Positions 36,160-44,643 of a stretch of 64,000 nucleotides of DNA are shown here, piece after piece. The DNA comes from Aequorivita sp. UBA3180 (lineage in GTDB: Bacteria; Bacteroidota; Bacteroidia; Flavobacteriales; Flavobacteriaceae): assembly GCA_002364215.1 (NCBI GenBank), contig DEXQ01000015.1, positions 203,993 to 267,992 of the forward strand, in the 5' to 3' direction. How positions within the stretch are numbered: position 1 is the first letter of the stretch; every line of letters starts with the position of its first letter. A program made the translations under genes and the position numbers. The notes under the pieces are model-generated. The model ran no database searches. It was not told the DNA's origin and was given only the letters and a program-made list of their open reading frames with translations.

Positions 36160-38121
36160 TCACTTCCATTTCATTCGTTGTAATCTAACCGCATTTAAAA
36201 TTGCCAACAAAGCCACACCAACGTCTGCAAAAACAGCTTCCCACATTGTGGCCAAACCACCTGCTCCCAAAACTAAAACCACAGCTTTCACGCCAAATGC
36301 CAGTCCAATGTTTTGCCAAACGATTCGGCGCGTGGAACGACCTATTTTTATGGCCCTTGCTATTTTGGAAGGTTGGTCTGTTTGGATGATAACATCTGCC
36401 GTTTCGATGGCCACATCGCTGCCCAAGCCACCCATTGCAATACCAACATCACTCGCTGCCAATACTGGTGCATCGTTGATGCCATCACCTATAAAAGCCA
36501 CTCTGTTGTCGGTTTCGTCCATCAGTTTTTCGACTTCGGCTAATTTATCTTCTGGCAACAATCCACCTTTTGCCCAATCAACGCCCATTTCTTTTGCCAC
36601 TTGTTGGGTTATGGAATCCTTGTCGCCGGAAAGCATTATGATTTTGGAAATTCCAGATTCACGAATTTGTTTGATGGCATCGTGGGCATCTTCTTTCAAT
36701 TCGTCTGCAATGATGACATAGCCAGCGAATTTGTTTTCAATGGAAACCATCACAATGGATTCTACAATGTTGTCGGTTTCAGATGGAACTTCAATATTAT
36801 TTGAATTCATCAAGGGTTTATTCCCAACTAAAACAGTTTTGCCATTGACCGTTCCCTTTAATCCTTTTCCTGCGACTTCGGTTACTTCTGTTGCCTGAAA
36901 ATCTTCGCCATCGTCTTTATATTCCATTATGGCCTTGGCAATGGGATGGGTGGATTGTTCTTCCATCGCCATTAGGTATTTCATAAATTCGGGTTCTTCC
37001 CAACCAATGGCTTTTATTTCCTTGATTTTGAAAACACCTTTGGTTACAGTTCCGGTTTTGTCCATTACCACTGTGGAAATCCTTGTCATTTCGTCCAAAA
37101 AGGATGCGCCCTTAAAGAGAATTCCATTTTTTGAAGCTGCTCCCAATCCACCGAAATAACCCAAGGGAATAGAGATAACCAAGGCACACGGACAGGAAAT
37201 AACCAAGAATATCAATGCCCTGTATAACCAATCGCTAAACACATATTCTTCAACAAAAAAGTAGGGCAAAAATGTTAACCCAATCGCCAAGAACACCACA
37301 ATAGGTGTATAAATTCTGGCAAATTTCCTGATGAACAATTCAGTTTTTGATTTACGTGTTGTGGCATTCTGCACCATATCGAGGATTCGTGCAATAGAAC
37401 TGTCCTTGAATGCTTTGGTGGTTTCAATTTCAATTACGCCATCAAGGTTAATACTTCCTGCAAATACTTTTTCGCCTTTTGCAATGGTATCGGGTTTACT
37501 TTCGCCCGTTAAAGCCGCTGTATTGAACGAGCCTTTTTCAGAAAGTAAAATACCATCCAAAGGGATTTTTTCGCCCACACGGACTTGTACTTTTTCGCCA
37601 ATTTCTACCATTTCGGGATTTACTGAAATGTAATTGTTTTCACGATATACCAAAGCCTCATTAGGCCTTACATCAAGAAGAGCTTTAATGTTTCTTTTGG
37701 CTTTTTTTACTGCCGCATTTTGGAACAATTCGCCCACGGCATAAAACAGCATTACGGCGACACCTTCCGGATATTCACCAATGACGAACGCACCCAAGGT
37801 GGCAATGGACATTAGGAAAAATTCAGTAAAGAAATCGCCGTTTTTAATACTCTTCCATCCTTCTGTCATCACAGGAAAGCCAACAGGAATGTACGCTATC
37901 ACATACCACAAGATGCGAATCCAGCCCGAAAAGTGTGGAAACGCATTAAAATAATCAAGTGCAATTCCCACAATCAGCATTACAAAGCTGAAAATTGCTG
38001 GTACATAAACTTTAAATTTCCCTATGCTTTCTGCGCTGCTTTGGTTGTGGGCATCATTGCGCTTGTGAGTATCTGAAGAAGTTTTATTCAAATCTCTTAA
38101 ATTGACTTTCTTTTTTTTCAT
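36160..38121 (-). CDS. P1B-2 type heavy-metal (Zn/Cd/Pb) exporting P-type ATPase
   Basis: This 653-residue pump lacks an N-terminal HMA domain; it begins with a short His/Asn-rich tail. Membrane motif CPC is at about 310-312 (ISCPCALVISIP), the phosphorylated Asp near 354 (MDKTGTVTKG), TGES near 205, and the C-terminal helix AVFADVGVALLAILNA carries the Asp typical of Zn/Cd/Pb pumps. It exports divalent soft metals from the cytoplasm. It is last in the minus-strand run and follows a YceI protein gene by about 32 bases. ZntA/CadA is the closest known type. Confidence 0.9.
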   Translation of the reverse strand: MKKKKVNLRDLNKTSSDTHKRNDAHNQSSAESIGKFKVYVPAIFSFVMLIVGIALDYFNAFPHFSGWIRILWYVIAYIPVGFPVMTEGWKSIKNGDFFTEFFLMSIATLGAFVIGEYPEGVAVMLFYAVGELFQNAAVKKAKRNIKALLDVRPNEALVYRENNYISVNPEMVEIGEKVQVRVGEKIPLDGILLSEKGSFNTAALTGESKPDTIAKGEKVFAGSINLDGVIEIETTKAFKDSSIARILDMVQNATTRKSKTELFIRKFARIYTPIVVFLAIGLTFLPYFFVEEYVFSDWLYRALIFLVISCPCALVISIPLGYFGGLGAASKNGILFKGASFLDEMTRISTVVMDKTGTVTKGVFKIKEIKAIGWEEPEFMKYLMAMEEQSTHPIAKAIMEYKDDGEDFQATEVTEVAGKGLKGTVNGKTVLVGNKPLMNSNNIEVPSETDNIVESIVMVSIENKFAGYVIIADELKEDAHDAIKQIRESGISKIIMLSGDKDSITQQVAKEMGVDWAKGGLLPEDKLAEVEKLMDETDNRVAFIGDGINDAPVLAASDVGIAMGGLGSDVAIETADVIIQTDQPSKIARAIKIGRSTRRIVWQNIGLAFGVKAVVLVLGAGGLATMWEAVFADVGVALLAILNAVRLQRMKWK

Positions 38122-38153
38122 TAGTTTGATAATAATTTTATTTTAATTCACAG

Positions 38154-38696
38154 TTATTCCAATCTCAACACCAATTGCGCAAACTGCACCTCTATGGTAT
38201 CATCGATACCCTCTATTAAGAAATCCAAACCAGTATTTGAAACCAATAATTGTCCGGTTGCACTTATCAAGCAGGACATACTTACTCCTTGTTCTATATG
38301 GGTAATGGTTGCTTTAAATTGTGATTTAAAGGATTTTCCTTGATAAGTAACATCTATCAGCCAATTAAAGTTGATAGGGTCGTGCCGTTTTGATAAAAAA
38401 TCCTGTGATGGAATAGTGCCTGTGAACCGAAGCATCAAAGGGGCTTCCTGCTGTTGTAAAATGGTATTGATTTCAGGAATATCTGTTGATAAAGTCTTAA
38501 GGTCGAGTACACCATTAACCACTTTGGAATCATAATCAAGATATAAGGCCAATTTATGGCTTTCTGCCTTGACGGGTTTATCGTTAACCAAAGTCATCAT
38601 CATAATATGACCTTCTTCAGTTGTATAAATTTTTTGGGCGTTTACCTTATAATAACTAACCAACAAGATTATTAAAATACAATGTTTAACATTCAT
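38154..38696 (-). CDS. YceI-family lipid-binding-like periplasmic protein
   Basis: From ATG 38696 (MNVKHCIL) this is 180 residues with a signal peptide ending YYKVNAQ; longer starts would lie inside the upstream hairpin. The rest is a beta-rich YceI/lipocalin-like chain (KIYTTEEGHIMMMTL, NGVLDLKTLSTDIPEINTILQQ, INFNWLIDVTYQGK). YceI proteins bind isoprenoid or fatty chains in the periplasm; the role next to metal pumps is unknown. The gene lies just before the P1B-2 ATPase. Confidence 0.7.
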   Translation of the reverse strand: MNVKHCILIILLVSYYKVNAQKIYTTEEGHIMMMTLVNDKPVKAESHKLALYLDYDSKVVNGVLDLKTLSTDIPEINTILQQQEAPLMLRFTGTIPSQDFLSKRHDPINFNWLIDVTYQGKSFKSQFKATITHIEQGVSMSCLISATGQLLVSNTGLDFLIEGIDDTIEVQFAQLVLRLE

Positions 38697-38729
38697 AATA
38701 TCCATCTTTAATTGTATAATTAAAAAAAA

Positions 38730-38795
38730 GCAGCTTCTACTTTTGCTTTTAATGCTATCAATCATTTTGCTTTAAAAAAGCATCATAAAAGCTGC
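38730..38795 (-). terminator. compound hairpin with T-run before the YceI gene
   Basis: On the minus strand GCAGCTT and AAGCTGC (plus-strand positions 38789-38795 and 38730-38736) pair, with an inner TGCTTTT/AAAAGCA stem, and eight T follow (38722-38729). It reads as an intrinsic terminator after the small membrane protein gene (38868) or as an attenuator, since it ends only about 25 bases before the YceI start. Confidence 0.6.
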
Positions 38796-38867
38796 CTGCT
38801 ATTAATTAAGTTTTCACTTAATTTATTTTAAATAAAAAAATTTGCTCTTTCACATAACCACTTACCG

Positions 38868-39134
38868 CTACGTATTATCTATATCCTTTTCTCTTTTACC
38901 GAAATAATACATCAGCGCCAAACTGGCACCTAATAGTCCAAACAGAATATTCTCGAAAACTTGATTCCCATTGATATTCAAAATTTCAATGAAATTATTT
39001 ATTAAATATTGCCACCAATTAATTTCATCATTCTGGCTGCTAAACGTGAAAATTGTTATCCCAAAAGGTTGAAGGATAAAAACACCTATGGCAAAACCAA
39101 TTAGTATGGTTATAAGAATATTTTTTTTACTCAT
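38868..39134 (-). CDS. small two-helix membrane protein, unknown
   Basis: I do not recognise this 88-residue protein. It has a hydrophobic helix near 5-27 (ILITILIGFAIGVFILQPFG), a polar loop rich in Asn/Gln, and a second helix near 60-78 (ENILFGLLGASLALMYYFG) followed by a charged tail. It probably sits in the inner membrane. It starts 24 bases after the SpoIIAA-like gene and is followed by a hairpin. Confidence 0.6.
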   Translation of the reverse strand: MSKKNILITILIGFAIGVFILQPFGITIFTFSSQNDEINWWQYLINNFIEILNINGNQVFENILFGLLGASLALMYYFGKREKDIDNT

Positions 39135-39158
39135 CTTCTATCTTTTACGGAAGTAAGC

Positions 39159-39518
39159 TTACTGGCTCTCAATCCAACTTTTGGCATCTTCCTTTTGGTC
39201 TATATTGAAATACTTAATTTCGGCGTTGGTAAAAGGTTTCATAAATTGTGTTATCCATTCCTGCCATTTTTTATCTCCTACCATTGCTATTTTTTCATAG
39301 TCCTTGGCGTGGGCCGTATCCATTTTGAGGTCTTCCCATAAACCAGGTAAATCCCAACCCGTAAAATTGTCCATCTCAAAATACCAACGAACCTTCATTC
39401 CCTTGTCCAGTATGGCGTGGATAAGTGGATGGATTTTTTCGATGTCTTCTTTTCTCAATTTGCCCGAAGCTTTTGTTGCAACAATATTTTTTTCCTTTAA
39501 CTCAATTATCTGTAACAT
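39159..39518 (-). CDS. SpoIIAA/STAS-like protein
   Basis: This 119-residue soluble protein matches the SpoIIAA-like (STAS) group: VATKASGKLRKEDIEKIHPLI, VRWYFEMDNFTGW and KIAMVGDKKWQEWITQFMKPF, ending FNIDQKEDAKSWIES. A paralogue is at 44235. These are not sporulation proteins; in many bacteria they occur with stress or metal genes, and their ligand is unknown. It lies between a 58-residue protein gene and a small membrane protein gene. Confidence 0.8.
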   Translation of the reverse strand: MLQIIELKEKNIVATKASGKLRKEDIEKIHPLIHAILDKGMKVRWYFEMDNFTGWDLPGLWEDLKMDTAHAKDYEKIAMVGDKKWQEWITQFMKPFTNAEIKYFNIDQKEDAKSWIESQ

Positions 39519-39541
39519 TTTATATAGTTTTTAATTAATTA

Positions 39542-39718
39542 TTATCCTTCTAAATCGTAAAACCATTCTTCAGCCATTACAACTGCTTTTTTGATGGCCT
39601 TTTCTTTTGAAAAGTCTTCCTTTTCGATTAAGTCTTTCGCAATTTCAATTGCCTTTTTTCTTACCGATGGATTAAGGGCGTCAAGCTCTGTTCTAAATTC
39701 TTCAAATGTCCAGTCCAT
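39542..39718 (-). CDS. 58-residue charged helical protein, unknown
   Basis: A clean frame from ATG 39718 to TAA 39542 encodes 58 residues (start MDWTFEEFRTEL, middle SVRKKAIEIAKDLI, end EEWFYDLEG). The Lys/Glu-rich helix pattern and the clean 23-base gap to the SpoIIAA-like gene suggest a real gene; no motif allows a function. A possibly related, broken frame lies directly upstream (39743-39885). Confidence 0.55.
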   Translation of the reverse strand: MDWTFEEFRTELDALNPSVRKKAIEIAKDLIEKEDFSKEKAIKKAVVMAEEWFYDLEG

Positions 39719-39742
39719 ACTTATTGTTGAATTATTTTGTTA

Positions 39743-39885
39743 TTACGTCCATACTTTTCTCATTTCCATCTCTGCTTTTACAATGCCACGTTCAAGGGCT
39801 TCCTACTTGGAACATTGGTTTTTTGCATAGTATTCTTCAGCGTATTGAGTCTCGTTTTGTAATCTTTAAAAATTTTGTCCTCCAT
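39743..39885 (-). pseudogene. broken small gene with frameshift and in-frame stop
   Basis: From ATG 39885 (MEDKIFK) the frame soon becomes less protein-like, while another frame reads ETQYAEEYYAKNQCSK, stop TAG, EALERGIVKAEMEMRKVW and ends at TAA 39743. The second frame has the helical, charged look of the 58-residue neighbour. The simplest reading is a small gene broken by one frameshift and one stop codon. This rests on reading by eye. Confidence 0.4.
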
Positions 39886-40024
39886 CTATCAAAAAATTTC
39901 AACACGTAAAAAACCATTACCAGTAAATAGGCGACGTATAAAACGGAACAAAAAAAAAACCAGCGTCATCGTTACTGCATTATCCGCAATAATACTTGTA
40001 GTTCCTATTGTCCACTTTTAATCA

Positions 40025-40825
40025 TTATTTCGACAATTTTAAAATTCTAATCGCCCCACGCATCACAAAGGCAAACACAATACCGCCAATGACCAAATCG
40101 GGCCATTTACTGTCCAAAAAATAAACCAGTACGCCTGCCAGGATTACCCCTCCGTTTACGATTATATCGTTTGACGTGAAAATAGCACTAGCCTGCATAT
40201 GCGCTTCCTTGCTTTTTGCTTTGTTTATGAGCCATAGGGAAACGAGGTTGCCGATAAGGGCAAAAATGGAAACGATAATCATCCATTGGAACAAAGGGGT
40301 TTCGCTACTGCTTAAAAACCTTCTCACAACTTCCGAAAATCCCAGCAGGGCCAACGCCATCTGAAAATAGCCACTGAACTTCGCCACTTTCTTTTTTCGT
40401 GCAATGGCACCACCTACGGCAAAAAGGCTCAAAGCGTACACAATGGAATCGGCCAGCATATCAAGTGAATCGGCAATTAGACCCATAGAGGAAGAAATCC
40501 AACCCGTGGTCATTTCGATAACGAAAAAACCAAAATTGATGTACAAGACCCACCAGAGTATCTTCTTTTGTTTGGTCTCGTCTTCGGCAATAGGTGTTTC
40601 CGCCTTTTCTGTTCCCAAGAGTTTTTCTCCCAGCTTTAATGTACCCAATGCGATGTTTACTTCTTGAGCATTTCCCTTATGGTACACATCTAATTTCCTA
40701 TTCGGAATGTCAAAGTCCAGATATTTTATTTGAGGGTTTGACTCCAGTTTCATCCGTATCATCTGTTCTTCGGAATGGCAATCCATTTGACTTACCTTAA
40801 AAGTGCTTTTGTTTATAGTGGACAT
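40025..40825 (-). CDS. CDF cation exporter with degenerate HMA-like N-terminal domain
   Basis: This 266-residue protein has an N-terminal domain of about 70 residues with the HMA fold pattern (FKVSQMDCHSEEQMIRMKL...), but only one Cys (Cys16) where HMA domains have CxxC. A cation diffusion facilitator core of about five or six helices follows (residues 88-265). The usual metal site DxxxD is present in SLDMLADSIV, while the second site reads NDIIVN, giving DxxxN instead of HxxxD. It should export a divalent metal, but which one is unclear. Confidence 0.75.
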   Translation of the reverse strand: MSTINKSTFKVSQMDCHSEEQMIRMKLESNPQIKYLDFDIPNRKLDVYHKGNAQEVNIALGTLKLGEKLLGTEKAETPIAEDETKQKKILWWVLYINFGFFVIEMTTGWISSSMGLIADSLDMLADSIVYALSLFAVGGAIARKKKVAKFSGYFQMALALLGFSEVVRRFLSSSETPLFQWMIIVSIFALIGNLVSLWLINKAKSKEAHMQASAIFTSNDIIVNGGVILAGVLVYFLDSKWPDLVIGGIVFAFVMRGAIRILKLSK

Positions 40826-40868
40826 TTAAATAATCTGTATTAAATTCTACGTTTGGTCTTTTAAATCT

Positions 40869-41078
40869 TTACTTACTATGGGATTCCATATATTTTTCCA
40901 AAATCGATTTTAAGCTCTCCAAATAATCAGCGAACGATTTATGAGTAGGTTTTGCTTCATCATCTACGGGAATAGTTATGGGGTTCTCATCTAAATAGCG
41001 ATAGAGTTCGGGATATTTCTGTTCAATCCTTACTGTCAATTCGTTGATTTCCTGTGTTAGTTTTTGAATTTTCTTCAT
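40869..41078 (-). CDS. 69-residue coiled-coil protein, unknown
   Basis: From ATG 41078 (MKKIQKLTQEIN) this is 69 residues; a GTG start further upstream at 41126 would add a basic tail and is less likely. The chain has heptad-like Leu/Ile spacing (ELTVRIEQKYPELYRYLDE), a Pro/Asp-rich middle and a C-terminal helix. No known motif. It lies between the Fur-family gene and the CDF transporter gene. Confidence 0.55.
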   Translation of the reverse strand: MKKIQKLTQEINELTVRIEQKYPELYRYLDENPITIPVDDEAKPTHKSFADYLESLKSILEKYMESHSK

Positions 41079-41253
41079 CTTCGTTTTTATGATTTTATAT
41101 AAGCAACGCGCTGTCTTCGGTAGCACCAGAACCTAATCCACTAATGTCTATATCATATTTTCCCATACCTCTATATTTTTTTAGGTTTAAGTAGATGGAA
41201 TATACCTGAACCTGACCATAGGGTACAAGGGCTCAAAGTTCTGGAACTCCTAC

Positions 41254-41691
41254 CTAATATTTTTGCCTGCACTTCTCACATACTCCTTTCAATACAAGGT
41301 TCACATTGTTTATTTCATAATCGTTTGGCAAGCTTTCTTTGGATATTTTATTTGGTAAACAGATTGTTTTTCTGCAATTGGTACAATGAAAATGCATATG
41401 TAAATCTATACCGTATTTATCTTTGGCGTTTTCATCGGAAATCGCATATTTTGCCACTCCGACCCCATCATTAATCTGATGAATCAGCCCTTTATCCTCA
41501 AAAATCTTGAGATTGCGATAAAAGGTCGTTCTGTTTGCTGTTTTATTGGTTTCGCTCTTTTGAACAAAAGCCTTTTTCAAATCGGAAAAGGACACGGCAC
41601 TTTGCTTCCTTTTCAGGAACTTGTATATCTCCAACCTCATTTGAGTAGGGCGAATACCGTGATATGATAATATTTTTTCCGTTTTGGTCAT
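41254..41691 (-). CDS. Fur-family metal-responsive repressor
   Basis: This 145-residue protein has a winged-helix domain (GIRPTQMRLEIYKFLKRKQ; TTFYRNLKIFEDKGLIHQI) and a metal domain with HMHFHCTNCRKTICL, with CxxC near residues 98-101 and CEKC near the end, the two structural zinc sites. Which metal it senses (Zn, Fe, or other) cannot be told. A paralogue is at 44644. It probably represses some of the adjacent export genes. Confidence 0.88.
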   Translation of the reverse strand: MTKTEKILSYHGIRPTQMRLEIYKFLKRKQSAVSFSDLKKAFVQKSETNKTANRTTFYRNLKIFEDKGLIHQINDGVGVAKYAISDENAKDKYGIDLHMHFHCTNCRKTICLPNKISKESLPNDYEINNVNLVLKGVCEKCRQKY

Positions 41692-41728
41692 TTTAAGCTT
41701 GATTCAAAAGCAACCCTTTTTATTAAAT

Positions 41729-44254
41729 TTATTTTTTATAAGCCAAAAGCCTTAACGCATTAAAAACCACAAGTAACGTTGAGCCTTCGTGGATGACCAC
41801 TGCAATACCGATATTGGCCCAACCCATAATGGTCGATGGGATAAGCAATGCCACAATACCGAGGCTTACCCAAAGGTTTTGCTTGATAATGGCCTTTGCC
41901 TTTCTGCTCAAACCTATGGCAAAGGGCAAGGTTTCAAGTTTATCTGCCATCAGTGCTATATCTGCCGTTTCTAAAGCCACATCACTGCCTGCTGCACCCA
42001 TTGCGATACCTACGGTGCTATTTGCCATTGCAGGGGCATCGTTCACACCGTCGCCTACCATTGCCACTTTGGATTCTTGTTCTTTTAATTTTTTAATGGC
42101 ATCTACCTTTTCCTCTGGCAACAGACTTCCCCAGGCATCGGTCAACCCAATTTCTTTAGCAACGGCATCGGCAACCTTTTGATTATCCCCGGTTAGCATT
42201 ATCATCCGCTTGATGCCGATTTCCTTTAATTTTTTCAATGTTTCCTTGGCCGCTTCCCGTGGGGTGTCCATCAGGGCGATGATACCTATATATTCTTTGT
42301 TCCTTCTTATGAGCATCGTGGTATTTCCGCCCCCTTCAAGTTCCCTTACCTTGTTGGATATTTCTTCAGATGGTTTTGCATCATCGAGGTCTTCATACAA
42401 GTCAAGGTTTCCAACATAAATTTTATCCTGTCCCAAGGAAGCTTTGATACCTTTTCCTAGAACAGCTTCCAAGTCGGATGCATTGGGAATTTCAGTGCCT
42501 TCCAGACGCTCTTTCCCATCCCTAACAACGGCTTTGGCCAAAGGATGGTCGCTCAAGTTTTCAACAGCAACGGCTATCTTTAACAGTTCATTTTCTTCAA
42601 TATCCCCCAATGGTACTACTTCGGTAAGTTTGGGCTTGCCTTCGGTAAGCGTGCCTGTTTTATCAAAAGCCAAAGCGGTTATGACCCCTAAATCCTCAAG
42701 TGGTCGCCCACCTTTGATGAGCACGCCGCCACGTGCTGCCCTTGCCACACCGCTCAATACGGCACTTGGTGTTGAAATGGCCAGTGCACAGGGACTTGCA
42801 GCTACCAATACCGCCATTGCACGATAAAAGCTGGCACTAAATGGCTCATCAATAACCAAAAAGGCAAATAGTAAAATAACCACAAGAATAAGTACGGATG
42901 GCACAAAGTATTTTTCAAACTTATCGGTCAACAGCTGTGTTGGCGACTTTTGGGTCTGTGCTTCGTTGACCAACTTGACCAAGCGTGATAAGGTTGAATC
43001 CTTTGCTTCTTTAATGACCTTTATTTCCAGGGTATTATTACCGTTGATAGTTCCTGCAAAAACGCGGTTTTCGTCTTTTATATCATCATCTGTGGAATAT
43101 TTTTTACTCGTGTCTTCTACTGGAACTTTATCTACGGGTACGCTTTCTCCTGTAATCGGGGCCTGATTTACGCTGCTCTTTCCATTTACCACCACACCAT
43201 CGGCAGATACTTTGCTGTTGGGCTTGACCACAATAATATCGCCAATACTCAATTTTTCAATTCCAACTTCTTCTGTCTTACCGTCTTTTTTTAACAAAGC
43301 TGTTTTTGGTGCAAGGTCTGCAAGCGCGGCAATGCTTTTTCTTGCCTTGTTCATTGCGTAATGTTCCAAGGCGTGCCCAAGGCTAAATAAAAACAACAAA
43401 AGTGCTCCTTCTGCCCATTCTCCCAGAATGGCGGCGCCAATGGCAGCGACCAGCATTAAAAAATCAATTTCAAAACCGCCTTTAGCGACAGTTTGAACAG
43501 CTTCCTTGGCCGTAAAGAAACCACCAAAAAAGTAAGCACCAATGTACAAAGTAAGACTAACCCAATCTGGAATGGATTCCACATAGGAAAGCCCGAAACC
43601 TATCCCGAGAAGTGCCCCACAGATAATGGAAAAAATAAGCTCCGTATTTTTACCGAAAATCCCACCGTGGGCGTGCTCTTCTCCATCTTCGTGGCTTTCT
43701 CCTTCTTTATGTTTGTGTTCTGCTTCCCCAGTTTTTTCTTGGGTTTTTTTATCCTTGGGGTTTTCGGTATATTCTAAGTTATTAAAACCATTCTCGTCGG
43801 CAGAAGAACTTTTTTCTACTTTGAGGTTTTCTTTTTTAAGCCTTTCGGATATATGGTCAAAATTTGTTTCCTTTTTGTCATATTCCAGACGTATCATACC
43901 CGAAGCAGTAACCGAGGCTTCTAATATCCCATCAATTCCCAAGAGGCTCTTTTCTATGTTTCGTGCTTGACGTGTATGGCTAATTCCCTTAACCTCAATA
44001 AGCAAGTGCCCATACTTTTCAGTAATATCAGCACCTGTTCTTTCGGCGAGGGATTGAATGTGGTCTATAGAAATGATATCGGGGTCATAATGAAAACAAA
44101 GTTGTGGTGTGCCAACTTCTTTTTCATCGGCAATATGTACTTTTTCAATACCATTCTTGACCTCCAGTTCTCTAATAAGTCTTTCTACACAAGCATCCTT
44201 TTCATTGGGAACTTGCGGAAGGATAATTGTTAATTTAATTTGTAGTTTTTTCAT
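41729..44254 (-). CDS. P1B-4 type (SPC) heavy-metal exporting P-type ATPase with His-rich linker
   Basis: From ATG 44254 (MKKLQIKL; a TTG two codons earlier is also in frame) this is 841 residues. It begins with one or two HMA-like domains without CxxC, then a His/Glu-rich linker (near 178-198). The membrane motif is SPC (AASPCALAIS, near 487-489) rather than CPC, and HEGSTLLVVFNALRLL is in the last helix; both mark the P1B-4 group, linked to Co, Fe and Zn export. DKTGTLTEGK is present. The start overlaps the stop of the SpoIIAA-like gene by 20 bases. Confidence 0.88.
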   Translation of the reverse strand: MKKLQIKLTIILPQVPNEKDACVERLIRELEVKNGIEKVHIADEKEVGTPQLCFHYDPDIISIDHIQSLAERTGADITEKYGHLLIEVKGISHTRQARNIEKSLLGIDGILEASVTASGMIRLEYDKKETNFDHISERLKKENLKVEKSSSADENGFNNLEYTENPKDKKTQEKTGEAEHKHKEGESHEDGEEHAHGGIFGKNTELIFSIICGALLGIGFGLSYVESIPDWVSLTLYIGAYFFGGFFTAKEAVQTVAKGGFEIDFLMLVAAIGAAILGEWAEGALLLFLFSLGHALEHYAMNKARKSIAALADLAPKTALLKKDGKTEEVGIEKLSIGDIIVVKPNSKVSADGVVVNGKSSVNQAPITGESVPVDKVPVEDTSKKYSTDDDIKDENRVFAGTINGNNTLEIKVIKEAKDSTLSRLVKLVNEAQTQKSPTQLLTDKFEKYFVPSVLILVVILLFAFLVIDEPFSASFYRAMAVLVAASPCALAISTPSAVLSGVARAARGGVLIKGGRPLEDLGVITALAFDKTGTLTEGKPKLTEVVPLGDIEENELLKIAVAVENLSDHPLAKAVVRDGKERLEGTEIPNASDLEAVLGKGIKASLGQDKIYVGNLDLYEDLDDAKPSEEISNKVRELEGGGNTTMLIRRNKEYIGIIALMDTPREAAKETLKKLKEIGIKRMIMLTGDNQKVADAVAKEIGLTDAWGSLLPEEKVDAIKKLKEQESKVAMVGDGVNDAPAMANSTVGIAMGAAGSDVALETADIALMADKLETLPFAIGLSRKAKAIIKQNLWVSLGIVALLIPSTIMGWANIGIAVVIHEGSTLLVVFNALRLLAYKK

Positions 44255-44612
44255 CTTCAAATGAGTTATCTATCCATTTTTTGGCATTGTCTTTTTCTTC
44301 GGGCTTAAAAAATTTTATATGTGCCTTGGAAAAAGGCATCAATGCTTCTGTATAATGCTCCTGCCATTTAACGCTCCCAACTAATGCGACCCGACTTAAA
44401 CGTTCTTCGTTAGGAAGTTCCAGTTCAATTCCTTTCCAATAGGCACTTGCTGTCCAGCCTTCAAAATCTTTCATCTCGATGTACCAAGCAACCTCTTGAT
44501 GGGTCTTTATATGGTCAGTCAATATCGGAATCAGGTTTTCATAATCCTTAACATCGAGCTTATGCTGCGCCACCATATATACCGTGTTTTGTTTTTTAAA
44601 AATTGATATCAT
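44235..44612 (-). CDS. SpoIIAA/STAS-like protein, paralogue of the 39159 gene
   Basis: This 125-residue protein shares the pattern of its paralogue: VAWYIEMKDFEGW, RVALVGSVKWQEHYTEALMPF and AHIKFFKPEEKDNAKKWID. Its gene lies between the Fur-family gene (31 bases upstream) and the P1B-4 ATPase, whose start it overlaps. Translational coupling with the pump suggests a role in metal stress, but no biochemical function is known to me. Confidence 0.8.
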   Translation of the reverse strand: MISIFKKQNTVYMVAQHKLDVKDYENLIPILTDHIKTHQEVAWYIEMKDFEGWTASAYWKGIELELPNEERLSRVALVGSVKWQEHYTEALMPFSKAHIKFFKPEEKDNAKKWIDNSFEDEKTTN

Positions 44613-44643
44613 TATGACAATCTTTATAAATTAATAGTTGAGT

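Noticed and set aside
39159..39518. Sporulation function for the SpoIIAA-like proteins
   Set aside because: The name is only a fold match; Bacteroidota do not form spores and the neighbours are metal genes.
39886..40024. Small membrane protein remnant between the CDF gene and the broken small gene
   Set aside because: Hydrophobic pieces appear in several frames but none gives a continuous, well-started reading frame.
41095..41166. 23-residue frame reading MGKYDIDISGLGSGATEDSA and four more residues
   Set aside because: It is very short and lies just before the 69-residue protein gene. It looks protein-like but no motif or second line of evidence supports it.
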